64,000 bases of DNA from Anaerocolumna sp. MB42-C2 (GCF_030913705.1 NZ_CP133190.1:6225501-6289500), one strand, 5' to 3'. Shown: positions 51,944 to 61,117, counted from the first letter of the stretch. Translations and numbers: made by a program. Notes: generated by a model not told the origin, from the letters alone.

Positions 51944-53515
51944 ATGCCGAAAATCAGTAAAATAGAGGTAGGTATACCGAAAATAAAACAAATGAAAAGG
52001 GTAGCTGCTTATGCCCGAGTATCCAATGATACAGAAGTGCTTTTACATTCCTTTTCAGCGCAGATTAGTCACTATAGTACTCTAATACAGAAAAATCCAG
52101 AATGGACATATGTGGGTGTCTACGCTGATGAAGGAATAACCGGTACGAACACAGACAAGCGTGATAACTTTAAACGTCTGGTTGCAGACTGTGACGCAGG
52201 AAAAATTGATATTATACTTACAAAGTCGATTAGTCGATTCGCAAGAAACACAGTTGATCTATTGGAGACAGTTCGGCATCTGAAAGATATAGGAGTAGAG
52301 GTTCGATTTGAAAGAGAAAACATCAGTTCCATGAATGGGGATGGTGAATTATTGCTGACCATACTGGCATCCTTTGCACAGGAAGAAAGCAGAAGTATGT
52401 CGGAAAACATTAAATGGGCAATCAAAAAAGGGTTTGAAAGAGGAGAACCACATTCAGCGAGCAGAGCCTTTGGTTATGAATGGGACGGTGGGCAATATCG
52501 AATTGTTCCCAAAGAAGCAGAGACGATTAAGTATATTTTTGAACAATACCTTGCAGGTGTTTCCACTCTACAGTTACCTAAGCTGCTTATTATAAAAGGG
52601 ATAGTCGGAATCAACGGAAATCCATTATCAAGGGCATCCATCAAGGACATTCTCCAAAATGAGATTTACATTGGAAACCTAGTGTTACAAAAAAGTTATT
52701 CACCAAAGATAAGAAAAAGAAAACATAATTACGGAGAGCTCCAAAAGTACCTGGTGGAAGAAGCACATGAACCGATTATCAGTAAAGAATTGTTTCAGGC
52801 AGTGCAGAATGCTCGTGTGGAGCGTGGTAAAATTGCCCCAAATAAAAATAAGCAGATTACTTGCTTTACTGGCAAAATCCAATGCGGTAAATGCGGATAC
52901 AAATGCAGTCGTAGGAATATTACACATAGCAAAACAACAGAAAGAACTTCCTATAAGAGGTGGGTATGTAATGCGTGTGAAACCAAGGGAAGAAAATTCT
53001 GCGATATGCAGCCGGTTGATGAAGATATTCTCCGAATGGCTTCAACGTTTGTGTTGGGGGATAAGGAACTGGATGAAGAAAGATTTCAAAGGGAAGTCGA
53101 TATGGTTTCAGTCTTTGATGACAGGATAGAGTTTTACTTAAAGAATGGAAAGACAAAGTATTGGTCGAGGGATTACTCTTCGATGCCGAGAGGAAGAACC
53201 TGTTTTACAGGAAAGGTTAAATGTGGGAAGTGCGGATCCAAATGTATTCGGAATCCAATTGTTCACAGTAAAACAATCGTCCGGGAATATTATGAAAGGT
53301 GGACTTGCAACGGGCAGAGAAAGTATAAAATGGCGTTTTGCGACTTGAAATCATTAGATGAAGATGAGTTAAGGAAAGCTACAGCAACTCTACTTGGAGA
53401 TAAGAAAACTTATGAAGTTAGCGTTATCCAAGAGGTGGATGAGGTCATCCTGTTTGATGATAAAGCAATATTTATTATGAAAGATGGGAGGAAGCTAACA
53501 TGGCAAAGAGAGTAA
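51944..53515 (+). CDS. Large serine recombinase with duplicated C-terminal module
   Basis: A 523-residue recombinase. The resolvase domain has AAYARVSNDT with the nucleophile Ser27, DEGITGTNTDKRDNF and SRFARNTVDLLETVRHLK. The recombinase domain follows (PHSASRAFGYEWDGGQYRIV). The C-terminus contains two similar modules: CFTGKIQCGKCGYKC starting at 307 and CFTGKVKCGKCGSKC starting at 420, each with a zinc ribbon, a short helix with LGDKE/LGDKK and a terminal beta pair. Usual relatives have one ribbon plus a coiled coil; no coiled coil is seen here. It should act in integration or excision together with the second recombinase. Confidence 0.92.
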   Translation: MPKISKIEVGIPKIKQMKRVAAYARVSNDTEVLLHSFSAQISHYSTLIQKNPEWTYVGVYADEGITGTNTDKRDNFKRLVADCDAGKIDIILTKSISRFARNTVDLLETVRHLKDIGVEVRFERENISSMNGDGELLLTILASFAQEESRSMSENIKWAIKKGFERGEPHSASRAFGYEWDGGQYRIVPKEAETIKYIFEQYLAGVSTLQLPKLLIIKGIVGINGNPLSRASIKDILQNEIYIGNLVLQKSYSPKIRKRKHNYGELQKYLVEEAHEPIISKELFQAVQNARVERGKIAPNKNKQITCFTGKIQCGKCGYKCSRRNITHSKTTERTSYKRWVCNACETKGRKFCDMQPVDEDILRMASTFVLGDKELDEERFQREVDMVSVFDDRIEFYLKNGKTKYWSRDYSSMPRGRTCFTGKVKCGKCGSKCIRNPIVHSKTIVREYYERWTCNGQRKYKMAFCDLKSLDEDELRKATATLLGDKKTYEVSVIQEVDEVILFDDKAIFIMKDGRKLTWQRE

Positions 53516-55080
53516 CGACGATTCCGGCTACCATAAGCAGAGTTACTGCTCAGCCGATTGGAAAACCGAAGAAGCGAAGGGTGGCAGGTTATGCTAGAGT
53601 ATCAACAGAATTAGAAGAACAGCAGACAAGTTATTCGGCGCAGATGGATTACTATTTGAATTATATCAAAAGTAGAGATGATTGGGAATTCGCAGGAATG
53701 TATAGTGATGAAGGAATTTCTGCAACGAATACCAAACGGCGTGAAGGATTTAAACAAATGATTGAGGATGCACTGGCAGGAAAGATAGACCTTATTATTA
53801 CCAAGTCGGTTAGCCGATTTGCACGAAACACGGTGGACAGCCTCACAACAGTGAGAAAATTGAAAGAACAGGGTGTTGAAATATATTTTGAGAAAGAAAA
53901 TATATGGACACTTGATGCCAAGGGGGAACTTCTTATTACAATCATGTCTTCCTTGGCACAGGAGGAAAGCCGAAGCATCTCTGAGAATACTACTTGGGGA
54001 CAAAGAAAACGTTTTGCAGATGGTAGAGCATGCGTAGCATACAAAAGATTTCTTGGTTATGACAGAGGCCCGAAAGGTGGATTTGTAATAAATCTAGAAC
54101 AAGCCAAAACAGTAAAGCTGATTTATAAGATGTTCCTAAGTGGCTTGTCTTACCATTCTATAGCAAAGCAACTGATGTCAATGGGGATTAGATCACCAGG
54201 TGGTAAGGATAAATGGTATCAGAAAACAGTTAATAGTATTCTTACGAACGAAAAATATAAGGGGGATGCACTTTTACAGAAATCCTACACGGTGGATTTC
54301 TTGCAGAAAAAGACCAAGAAGAATGAGGGTGAAATTCCACAGTATTATGTGGAAGGAAACCATGAGGCAATCATACCGCCTGAGACATTCGATTTGGTGC
54401 AGGCAGAAATCTTAAAGAGATATGGCGAAGGCAAGAAGTATAGTGGGGTTAGCATTTTTTCATCTAAGATTAAATGTGGTAAGTGCGGAAGTTGGTATGG
54501 TTCTAAGGTATGGCATTCCACGGATAAATACCGAAGGGTAATTTATCGCTGCAATAACAAATTCGATGGTAATAAGAAATGCAGCACACCGCACCTTACA
54601 GAGGATGAAATTAAGGCGCTCTTTATTAAAGCAGTAAATCAACTATTGGAGAAGAAAAACGATACCATAGCTGACCTAGAAATTCTGAAACGCATGGTAT
54701 CTTTCACGGATGATTTGCAAAAGGAATTAGAAACTGTTACCGAAGAAATGTCAGTCTTGGTGGAAATGACACAGAGTATTATTGCAGAGAATGCTAGAAC
54801 AGTACTTGATCAGGAGAATTACGAAAAACGCTATAATACCCTGGTCAAACGTTACGAAGAGAAGAAAGTCAGATACAATGAGCTGGAAGCTGCCATTGTT
54901 GAGAAGAAGGCAAAAAGCGAAATCATCGGGAGCTTCATCAAGACGATAAAACGGATGGGCGGATTGGTGGAAACCTTTGATGAGGGGCTTTGGGGTGGAA
55001 TGATAGACTATGTAACAATATTTAATAAGAAGAAAGTGGTTTTTACCTTTAAAGGCAGGATTGAAATCACGGTAGAATAA
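53500..55080 (+). CDS. Large serine recombinase, second copy
   Basis: A 526-residue recombinase of standard form: RVAGYARVSTE with nucleophile Ser35, DEGISATNTKRREGFKQMIE, SRFARNTVDSLTTVRKLKE, recombinase domain (YHSIAKQLMSMGIRSPGGKD), one zinc ribbon (SSKIKCGKCGSWYGSKVWHS with YRCNNKFDGNKKC), a long coiled coil (about 400-480, LQKELETVTEEMSVLVEMTQ) and a beta-rich end. It overlaps the first recombinase gene by 16 bases, so the two are translated together. Probably needed jointly for site-specific integration of the prophage. Confidence 0.93.
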   Translation: MAKRVTTIPATISRVTAQPIGKPKKRRVAGYARVSTELEEQQTSYSAQMDYYLNYIKSRDDWEFAGMYSDEGISATNTKRREGFKQMIEDALAGKIDLIITKSVSRFARNTVDSLTTVRKLKEQGVEIYFEKENIWTLDAKGELLITIMSSLAQEESRSISENTTWGQRKRFADGRACVAYKRFLGYDRGPKGGFVINLEQAKTVKLIYKMFLSGLSYHSIAKQLMSMGIRSPGGKDKWYQKTVNSILTNEKYKGDALLQKSYTVDFLQKKTKKNEGEIPQYYVEGNHEAIIPPETFDLVQAEILKRYGEGKKYSGVSIFSSKIKCGKCGSWYGSKVWHSTDKYRRVIYRCNNKFDGNKKCSTPHLTEDEIKALFIKAVNQLLEKKNDTIADLEILKRMVSFTDDLQKELETVTEEMSVLVEMTQSIIAENARTVLDQENYEKRYNTLVKRYEEKKVRYNELEAAIVEKKAKSEIIGSFIKTIKRMGGLVETFDEGLWGGMIDYVTIFNKKKVVFTFKGRIEITVE

Positions 55081-55546
55081 GTTAAATGTTAATCGGTAAA
55101 TTATATTGGTTTTTCTTTTAAAAAGAGTACTTTGACAAAAAAAGAGAATCTAGTTTAGAAGGTAACAGATTTTGGAGATGTAAAGAACCCAGTGTTTTTA
55201 CTTTTCAAGGATTAACGTTTGGATATAATGTGCAATCATTATAATTTACTCACTTTACTTTTGTCATATTTAGATATATAATTTGTATGGCATTGATAAG
55301 ATTAGAATTTATTATAAAGGTGGTGAGGGTAATTGGATAGTCAGAGTTATAAGGGTATGGCGGATGATTCGGATGAGCATAATATGAAAATTGGTAATCT
55401 ATTTGTCATTATCTTATTTAGTGATTATAAAAATTACTTTCAGTTTCACTCTTATATGGAAGTAATTATATGATTGAAATTATGTTTAATTGATTTTATC
55501 TGTTATACCCAAAATTATTTTATTCAAAATAAAGGAGGTATAACTA
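55081..55546 (+). other. AT-rich gap, probable right end of the prophage
   Basis: No convincing gene. A TTG-started frame at 55333-55473 (46 residues, beginning LDSQSYKGMADDSDEHNMK) follows GGTGGTGAGG but resembles no family I know; it could be a fragment. GGATATAATGTGCAATC near 55218 has a -10-like TATAAT. Since the recombinase genes end at 55080 and a chromosomal magnesium transporter starts at 55547, the right attachment site most likely lies here. No matching direct repeat was found on the left side. A strong AAAGGAGGT precedes the next gene. Confidence 0.4.
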
Positions 55547-56884
55547 ATGGAATTACAAGAGTTATTGTTGCAGGTCTTTCGTGATAAAGATTATGAAAAA
55601 ATTGAAAAACTATTTAATGAAAACTATGCCATTGATATTGCGTCGGAATTGAATGAGTTTTCAGAAGATGATTTTTTATCAGTTATTACTATTTTAAAGG
55701 ATAATGAACTAGCTTTAATTATTGAGGAGTCTAGTGAAGAGCAACAACAAAGAATACTGGAATTATTGGACACAAGAAGAATTATTAATGTTTTTGCCCT
55801 AATGTCAACTGATGATATTGCTGACATATTGGGAATTATTAGTATTTATAAACGAAAAGAATTACTTGCTTTAATGAAAGCAAGTGATTCAAATGCAATA
55901 CAAGTTATTTTAAAATATGGTGAGGATACTGCTGGTGGCATAATGACTACGCAGTATATTGCATTAAGAGAAACGTTAACGGTGAAAGATGCACTAAGTA
56001 AAATAAAGCTAATTGGTCCGAAAACAGAAGTCATTGAAACAATATTCGCTGTTGATATTCATAATGGATTATCTGGTTCTATTGATTTAAGAGATATACT
56101 GATCTCTGATGATAGCATGTTGTTAAAGGATATAATGAATACTAATGTATTGTCGGTTCATCCAGAAACAGATCAGGAAGAAGTCTCTCTTCTTGTATCC
56201 AAATACGATCTTAAGGCATTGCCTGTTGTTAACTCAAAGAATGCTATACTTGGAATTATTACGGTTGACGATGTAATTGATGTAATTGTGAAAGAGCAAA
56301 CAGAAGATTTGCTTATGATTTCAGGTGTTAGCAAAGATGAAAAGGCTGGAAGCAAGCTGAGCGTTTCCATTCAAAGAAGATTACCGTGGTTATTCATCAA
56401 TCTGGCTACTGCTTTTTTGGCTTCATTTACAGTAGGCCTTTTTGAAGATGTCATAGCGCAGGTTGTTGCGTTAGCCGCAGCTATGCCTATTGTTGCTGGA
56501 ATGGGGGGCAATGCAGGAACACAGACTTTATCCATTGTTATACGCGGAATTGCTTTAGGAGAGATCAATGTCAAGGATGACTGGAGAATAGTTTTTAAAG
56601 AACTATCCTTAGGATTTATCAATGGTTTGGCAACAGGAATACTAACAGGTCTAATATTGTATTTTAGATATGGAAACGCTTATTTAGGATTTATTATTCT
56701 TGCAGCAATGATTGGTAATTTAATGATAGCTGGTTTTTTCGGATTTATAATCCCATTAATTTTAAAGCGACTCAAATTAGATCCTGCAATAGCTTCATCA
56801 ATATTTTTAACAACAGCAACTGACGTATGTGGGTTTTTCATTTTCTTAGGACTAGCAAAGCTATTTTTGCCACACTTAATATAA
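55547..56884 (+). CDS. mgtE: Magnesium transporter MgtE
   Basis: A 445-residue MgtE. Residues 1-125 are the helical N domain (LNEFSEDDFLSVITILKDNE), 130-255 two CBS domains (YGEDTAGGIMTTQYIALRET, KDIMNTNVLSVHPETDQEEV, NSKNAILGIITVDDVIDVIV), and 280-445 the five-helix channel with the family core PIVAGMGGNAGTQTLSIVIR. The cytosolic domains close the pore when magnesium binds. Start supported by AAAGGAGGT. No M-box-like leader was recognised upstream. First clearly chromosomal gene right of the prophage. Confidence 0.95.
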   Translation: MELQELLLQVFRDKDYEKIEKLFNENYAIDIASELNEFSEDDFLSVITILKDNELALIIEESSEEQQQRILELLDTRRIINVFALMSTDDIADILGIISIYKRKELLALMKASDSNAIQVILKYGEDTAGGIMTTQYIALRETLTVKDALSKIKLIGPKTEVIETIFAVDIHNGLSGSIDLRDILISDDSMLLKDIMNTNVLSVHPETDQEEVSLLVSKYDLKALPVVNSKNAILGIITVDDVIDVIVKEQTEDLLMISGVSKDEKAGSKLSVSIQRRLPWLFINLATAFLASFTVGLFEDVIAQVVALAAAMPIVAGMGGNAGTQTLSIVIRGIALGEINVKDDWRIVFKELSLGFINGLATGILTGLILYFRYGNAYLGFIILAAMIGNLMIAGFFGFIIPLILKRLKLDPAIASSIFLTTATDVCGFFIFLGLAKLFLPHLI

Positions 56885-56970
56885 TGATAAATGATAGGTC
56901 TAATGATTATATGTTATAAATTAATGTTTTTTATTGCATCAGAACTAAGTTTATGATAGAATCAAATTTA

Positions 56971-57063
56971 TTGGGAATGAAGTTCTCCCTTGGTTAAAAC
57001 CTAAACCGCTTAATAAGCTGATGACTTCTGTGATTATTAATCGCAGAATCATTGGCTTTTTTT
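56971..57063 (+). ncRNA. Fluoride riboswitch (crcB motif) with terminator
   Basis: The leader has GGGAATGAAGTTCTCCC (56973-56989) as first stem-loop, then GCTTAATAAGC (57008-57018) as second hairpin, then TGATGACTTCTG (57019-57030). ATGAAGTT can pair with GACTTC, the pseudoknot of fluoride aptamers, and CTGATGAC-like bases are conserved in the family. The 3' part overlaps a long terminator: GCTGATGACTTCTGTGATT with AATCGCAGAATCATTGGC, followed by seven T (57057-57063). Fluoride binding would block the terminator and turn on the antiporter gene at 57090. Confidence 0.82.
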
Positions 57064-57089
57064 CTGCGAAAAGATTGGAGAGAAAACAT

Positions 57090-58283
57090 ATGTTACTATC
57101 ACTTGCACTTTTATTTTTACTTGGAATGGTACTTGGAAAAATTTTTGAGAAACTAAAGCTTCCTAAATTACTGGGAATGCTTTTGACAGGCATTCTACTG
57201 GGACCATATTTATTAAATCTACTTGACCCAGAAATCTTAAACATATCAACTGAATTAAGACAAATAGCACTTATTATTATTTTAACTCGTGCAGGACTTA
57301 ATTTGGATATTCAAGATTTAAAAAAGGTTGGGCGGCCAGCAATATTAATGTGCTTTGTTCCAGCTTGCTTTGAAATTACTGGTATGCTAATTTTTGCACC
57401 TATCTTTTTGAAAATAACGATTTTAGAAGCTGCTATAATGGGGACAGTTATTGCGGCTGTATCACCGGCAGTAGTTGTACCTAAAATGCTTAGATTGATG
57501 GAGGAGGGATATGGAGTTAATAAGAGTATTCCTCAGATGATTATGGCAGGTTCGTCGGTAGATGATGTGTTCGTAATTGTGTTATTTACTGCGTTTACAG
57601 GACTTGCAAAAAGCGGAACAATTACACCAATTCACTTTTTGACAATACCTACATCCATAATTTTTGGTTTAATTGGTGGTATTATAGTGGGTATAGCTCT
57701 ATCTATCTTATTTAAAAAAGTTCATATAAGAGATAGTGGAAAAGTTATTATTATACTATCGATTTCTTTTTTACTTGTTACACTTGAACATAGTATGACA
57801 GGTGTAATCGGATTTTCTGGATTACTTGCAGTTATGGCTCTTGGAGCTACTATTCAACAAAAACGACACGAAGTTTCACAACGTCTTTCAAGCAAATTCT
57901 CCAAACTGTGGGTAGCAGCAGAATTACTTCTGTTTGTTCTAGTGGGTGCGACAGTTAATATAAGTTACGCATTAAAAGCTGGAGTATCAGCTATTGTATT
58001 GATTTTCTGTGTTCTATTGTTCCGTATGAGTGGTGTATTTGTATGCCTTTTCAAAACAAAACTTAATAGAAAAGAAAAAATATTTGCGGCATTTGCTTAT
58101 ATGCCTAAAGCTACAGTACAGGCAGCTATTGGTGGCTTACCATTAGCTATGGGACTTGCATGTGGCAATATTATACTAACAGTTGCAGTACTTGCAATAT
58201 TGATAACTGCTCCACTTGGTGCTGCTCTTGTGGATGCAACTTATAAGAAGTTTCTTGCAAAGGATGGGGGATCTGAAGTTTAA
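57090..58283 (+). CDS. Cation:proton antiporter (CPA family), fluoride riboswitch-controlled
   Basis: A 397-residue membrane protein with about 11-12 helices: LALLFLLGMVLGKIFEKLKL, LGMLLTGILLGPYLLNLL, LIIILTRAGLNLDIQDLKKV (the Asn-Leu-Asp of the family), AAVSPAVVVPKMLRLMEEGY, MIMAGSSVDDVFVIVLFTAF with the Asp-Asp ion site, and FMPKATVQAAIGG-like AYMPKATVQAAIGGLPLAMG. ATG 57090 is preferred over an upstream start at 57021, which lies inside the riboswitch. Sodium/proton antiporters are known members of fluoride riboswitch regulons, probably to offset proton entry with HF. Confidence 0.9.
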   Translation: MLLSLALLFLLGMVLGKIFEKLKLPKLLGMLLTGILLGPYLLNLLDPEILNISTELRQIALIIILTRAGLNLDIQDLKKVGRPAILMCFVPACFEITGMLIFAPIFLKITILEAAIMGTVIAAVSPAVVVPKMLRLMEEGYGVNKSIPQMIMAGSSVDDVFVIVLFTAFTGLAKSGTITPIHFLTIPTSIIFGLIGGIIVGIALSILFKKVHIRDSGKVIIILSISFLLVTLEHSMTGVIGFSGLLAVMALGATIQQKRHEVSQRLSSKFSKLWVAAELLLFVLVGATVNISYALKAGVSAIVLIFCVLLFRMSGVFVCLFKTKLNRKEKIFAAFAYMPKATVQAAIGGLPLAMGLACGNIILTVAVLAILITAPLGAALVDATYKKFLAKDGGSEV

Positions 58284-58318
58284 GTACTTTAATTTGAATA
58301 AATAAGTAAAATGCAGTA

Positions 58319-58363
58319 ATGCACACTGTGCGGTATCGTTAAACCGTGGGGTGTGCATTTTTT
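58319..58363 (+). terminator. Terminator of the antiporter transcript
   Basis: ATGCACAC (58319-58326) pairs with GTGTGCAT (58351-58358), with an inner CGGT / ACCG pair, followed by TTTTTT. Confidence 0.85.
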
Positions 58364-58410
58364 AGCCCCTAGGGTGTTCAGGGTTTACTTGTATCAATTT
58401 CATAACCTTA

Positions 58411-58659
58411 ATGAAGGTTGCTCACCATGGATCAAAGTATTCTACCTATGAAGATTTTCTAAAGCTGATTAAACCGGAATATTCCATTATATCCTGTGGA
58501 AAAGATAATAAGTATGGACATCCAAACCCTGAATTAATTAATCGGTTGAAAGAAGCAGGGAGTACTATCAGGATTACCTGTGAAAGTGGAGCTGTTACAG
58601 TTAATACAGATGGAAATAATATGAAGATCAACGAATTCCTAAATAAGTCAGACAATTAG
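58411..58659 (+). pseudogene. C-terminal fragment of a ComEC-like metallo-beta-lactamase protein
   Basis: The 82 residues MKVAHHGSKYSTYEDFLKLI, then IISCGKDNKYGHPNPELINR and LKEAGSTIRITCESGAVTV are the last third of ComEC/Rec2-like metallo-beta-lactamase proteins; the VAHHGSKYST motif lies in the middle of the normal fold. The frame is open upstream to 58366 but that part does not resemble the family, so the N-terminal metal-binding HxHxDH half is lost. No ribosome binding site. Most likely a decayed remnant. Confidence 0.75.
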
Positions 58660-58828
58660 AAATAACTGATATATAATTAAATCCATTAGGTTTTCCTTTA
58701 TTTTTTATATAGAAACTGCTGATATGGTAAATTAATAATAATTTTTTAGTTTTTTATAAATTTTGAAGTATTTTAATAATCTGACTCGTTTAATTATTTG
58801 GATGGTTATATAATAACTTTATCATAAC

Positions 58829-59356
58829 GTGCACAGTGAAAAGGAGGTGGAAAAAATCAATTGCGATAGTTATTTAGAATATTTAATTGAAACATACGGA
58901 AATCTGGTTTTTTCCATATGCTATAAACTGGTGCAGAGTTATTTCGATGCAGAAGATTTGACTCAAGATACCTTTTTGTCAGCCTATAAAAATCTGACTA
59001 ACTTCGACGGTAAAAACGAAAAAGCCTGGGTTTGCAGAATAGCAACGAATAAATGCCTTGACTATCTAAAACGGGCAGGCAGAAAGGTGATTCCTATGGA
59101 AGATACATATTTTAATGAAGTACAGTGTAATAAGCCATCCCCGGAGGAACATGTATTAGAAACTGATGTTAAACAAAAATTATTTGAAGTATGCAGTCAG
59201 TTAAAACCACCCTATCAGGAAGTGGCCTTGGAGTATTTCTATTATGAAAAAGACATCTCGGATATCGTGAAACAGAGTGGCAAGAATAGGAAGACGATTC
59301 AGACGCAAGTATATCGTGCGAAAATAATGCTAAGAAAATTATGGAGAAAGGAGTAA
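58829..59356 (+). CDS. ECF-type RNA polymerase sigma factor
   Basis: About 170-175 residues: region 2 (LIETYGNLVFSICYKLVQSY, then FDAEDLTQDTFLSAYKNL and KNEKAWVCRIATNKCLDYLK) and region 4 (QLKPPYQEVALEYFYYEKDI, then SGKNRKTIQTQVYRAKIML). The start is uncertain: in-frame GTG at 58829 or 58847, with AAGGAGG at 58841-58847. The stop is followed 4 bases later by a zinc-type anti-sigma gene, the typical ECF pair. Together with the following membrane proteins it probably answers envelope stress. Confidence 0.88.
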   Translation: MHSEKEVEKINCDSYLEYLIETYGNLVFSICYKLVQSYFDAEDLTQDTFLSAYKNLTNFDGKNEKAWVCRIATNKCLDYLKRAGRKVIPMEDTYFNEVQCNKPSPEEHVLETDVKQKLFEVCSQLKPPYQEVALEYFYYEKDISDIVKQSGKNRKTIQTQVYRAKIMLRKLWRKE

Positions 59357-59360
59357 TGTT

Positions 59361-59864
59361 ATGAAAACAGAAGAGAAACAATTAAGCGGTGCAGTAACGG
59401 ATCATATTATATCATTTCATAAAGATATTACCTTGAAAGAATTGGAACATATAGCTGCCTGTGATTTCTGTACGAAAGAGTATGCTAAAGTAATAGAAGA
59501 ACAGGCTATGTTAGAAGCACCTCATTATCTGAAAAATAATATCTTAGATAAAACCAGGGCTTTATCTAAAGCTCAGGAAAAAGATAACTCAATGTTATAT
59601 AGACTGTCCCGGAAAAAACTTCATCTGATTACGTTTAGCATGAAGATTGGTTTGGCAATGTGCGGTGCATTAGCATTATTATTGTTTACTCCTCAGGAAA
59701 ATGTAGCCCATAGAGAGCCGCCTCATATAGAGAGCTTTATGATTAAGATAAATGATGAACTGAATGAATTCTCTATTAATATTACAAATTATACGGACCG
59801 ATTGGTTTTGTCAAATAAAATAAATAGCAGGGAGGAAATTAGATATGACAAGAAAGAAAAATAA
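59361..59864 (+). CDS. Zinc-type anti-sigma factor, membrane-bound
   Basis: A 167-residue protein. ELEHIAACDFCTKEYAK (His30, Cys34, Cys37) is a ZAS motif that holds the sigma factor in an inactive complex. One membrane helix lies at about 89-108 (MKIGLAMCGALALLLF); the outer C-terminal part (HIESFMIKINDELNEFSINI) may sense the envelope. It starts 5 bases after the sigma factor stop and overlaps the next gene by 20 bases, so all are in one operon. Confidence 0.82.
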   Translation: MKTEEKQLSGAVTDHIISFHKDITLKELEHIAACDFCTKEYAKVIEEQAMLEAPHYLKNNILDKTRALSKAQEKDNSMLYRLSRKKLHLITFSMKIGLAMCGALALLLFTPQENVAHREPPHIESFMIKINDELNEFSINITNYTDRLVLSNKINSREEIRYDKKEK

Positions 59865-60570
59865 GTTCTTTACCTTTGTATTTTCAACCATGTTTGGAGC
59901 AGGGCAGATGTATATGGGGTTTATGAAGCAGGGTATTTCAATTATGACATTAACAGTTTTTATTATAGCGCTAGGAAGCTGGACCGGAATAGGTACAATA
60001 TTCTTAATACTTCCTGTCTTATGGTTTTATAGCTTTTTTGATTCTATAAATAAAATGTCAATGCCGAACAGAGAATTTGAGTCGCTGGAAGACAATTATA
60101 TCTTTTTACCGAAACAGGAGGGAGTTCAGTTAAAATCCTTAATTACCAAATATGAGAATGCAATCGCAATTACTCTTATCCTTTTAGGCGGAATTGTTTT
60201 ATTTGAGAATATATTGGATTTTATTGCCGATTGGGCATCCAACATGAACTACGATGTTTTGGAGAATTTTATTTATACTTTGCGCTGGAATGGATCCAAA
60301 GTACTGTTTTCTATTATCATCATTCTAATTGGAGTAAAAATGATTCTTGGTAAGAAGAAAGAATTAGACAGGGAAGAACCGGAATTATTTGGTGATAAGA
60401 CGGAGTTTCACGATTCAGAAATAAAAAAAGATTTTTATATTAACCCTTTCATTGAATCAGAAAATGCAGCAGATTTGGAGAAAACAATAACTGGTAGTAT
60501 AGAACAGGTTTCAAATGTTTTACCTATCGATACAGCCGATAACTCGAATCAGGATAGAAACAATCATTAA
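59845..60570 (+). CDS. TM2-like membrane protein, 241 residues
   Basis: The N-terminus (FVFSTMFGAGQMYMGFMKQG, then ISIMTLTVFIIALGSW) resembles TM2-type membrane hairpins with a conserved Gly and Tyr. Two more hydrophobic segments lie near 105-125 and 148-170, and the last 60 residues are acidic and hydrophilic. The gene overlaps the anti-sigma gene and is followed by a small LiaI-like protein. A role in signalling at the membrane is likely from context; the exact function is unknown. Confidence 0.7.
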   Translation: MTRKKNKFFTFVFSTMFGAGQMYMGFMKQGISIMTLTVFIIALGSWTGIGTIFLILPVLWFYSFFDSINKMSMPNREFESLEDNYIFLPKQEGVQLKSLITKYENAIAITLILLGGIVLFENILDFIADWASNMNYDVLENFIYTLRWNGSKVLFSIIIILIGVKMILGKKKELDREEPELFGDKTEFHDSEIKKDFYINPFIESENAADLEKTITGSIEQVSNVLPIDTADNSNQDRNNH

Positions 60571-60586
60571 TATTGGAGGAGTCTCA

Positions 60587-60883
60587 ATGAAAATGCACAG
60601 AGTGGGTACATTTACCCTTGGGTCTGGTTTAATACTCTTTGGGGTTTTATTTATCATACGAGTATTTACCGGTATAATTACTTATCAGATGGTATTTAAA
60701 TTATGGCCGCTGTTATTAATTATTTTGGGCAGCGAAATACTAGCCGGACATTATAAAGAAAAGGAAGCCGGTATACTTTATGATCGGGCAGCAATATTTT
60801 TAATTATCCTATTGACCTTTTTCTCTATGGGTATGGCATGTATGCAGTATATTTTTGAAAATGGAGGATATATATCTTTTTAA
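60587..60883 (+). CDS. LiaI/LiaF-like small membrane protein
   Basis: From ATG 60587 with GGAGGAG eight bases before it, 98 residues. It has the LiaI/LiaF-type transmembrane pattern: RVGTFTLGSGLILFGVLFII, then FKLWPLLLIILGSEILAGHY with the conserved LWPLLLI.LG.E, and a third helix. Such proteins belong to responses against cell-wall-active agents. Last gene of the sigma factor operon; a terminator-like hairpin follows. Confidence 0.78.
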   Translation: MKMHRVGTFTLGSGLILFGVLFIIRVFTGIITYQMVFKLWPLLLIILGSEILAGHYKEKEAGILYDRAAIFLIILLTFFSMGMACMQYIFENGGYISF

Positions 60884-60964
60884 ATAGGTAAGTTTATTCA
60901 GATAATAAGAGTATAGAATATATAATTTTAGTAATCTGTTTTTTTAAATAGTCTAAACATAATG

Positions 60965-61010
60965 GGTATCAAAGTTTTTATATCTTAAAAATAAAACTGT
61001 TGATACCTTT
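60965..61010 (+). terminator. Hairpin, probable terminator after the sigma factor operon
   Basis: GGTATCAA (60965-60972) pairs with TTGATACC (61000-61007), with further pairing AGTTTTTAT / ATAAAACT inside, and TTT after the stem. T run is short. Confidence 0.6.
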
Positions 61011-61117
61011 GCCATATTTTAAAAAATTAGGATACTAGAGGAAGAAAATCTGTGATATAATAATGTAGTGCGGTTTTAATACCGTAAAAAAGCATTAGGA
61101 AGGCAAGGTAAGAATGA

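Noticed and set aside
7189..55140. AAAAAGAGGTACTTGGCA near 7190 resembles AAAAAGAGTACTTTGACA near 55124, as possible attachment sites.
   Set aside because: The match is short, gapped and A-rich, and neither copy lies at a clear gene boundary change. Not better than chance in AT-rich DNA.
55081..55546. An M-box magnesium riboswitch before mgtE.
   Set aside because: The leader lacks the conserved M-box segments; only an AT-rich gap with a short unrecognised frame is seen.
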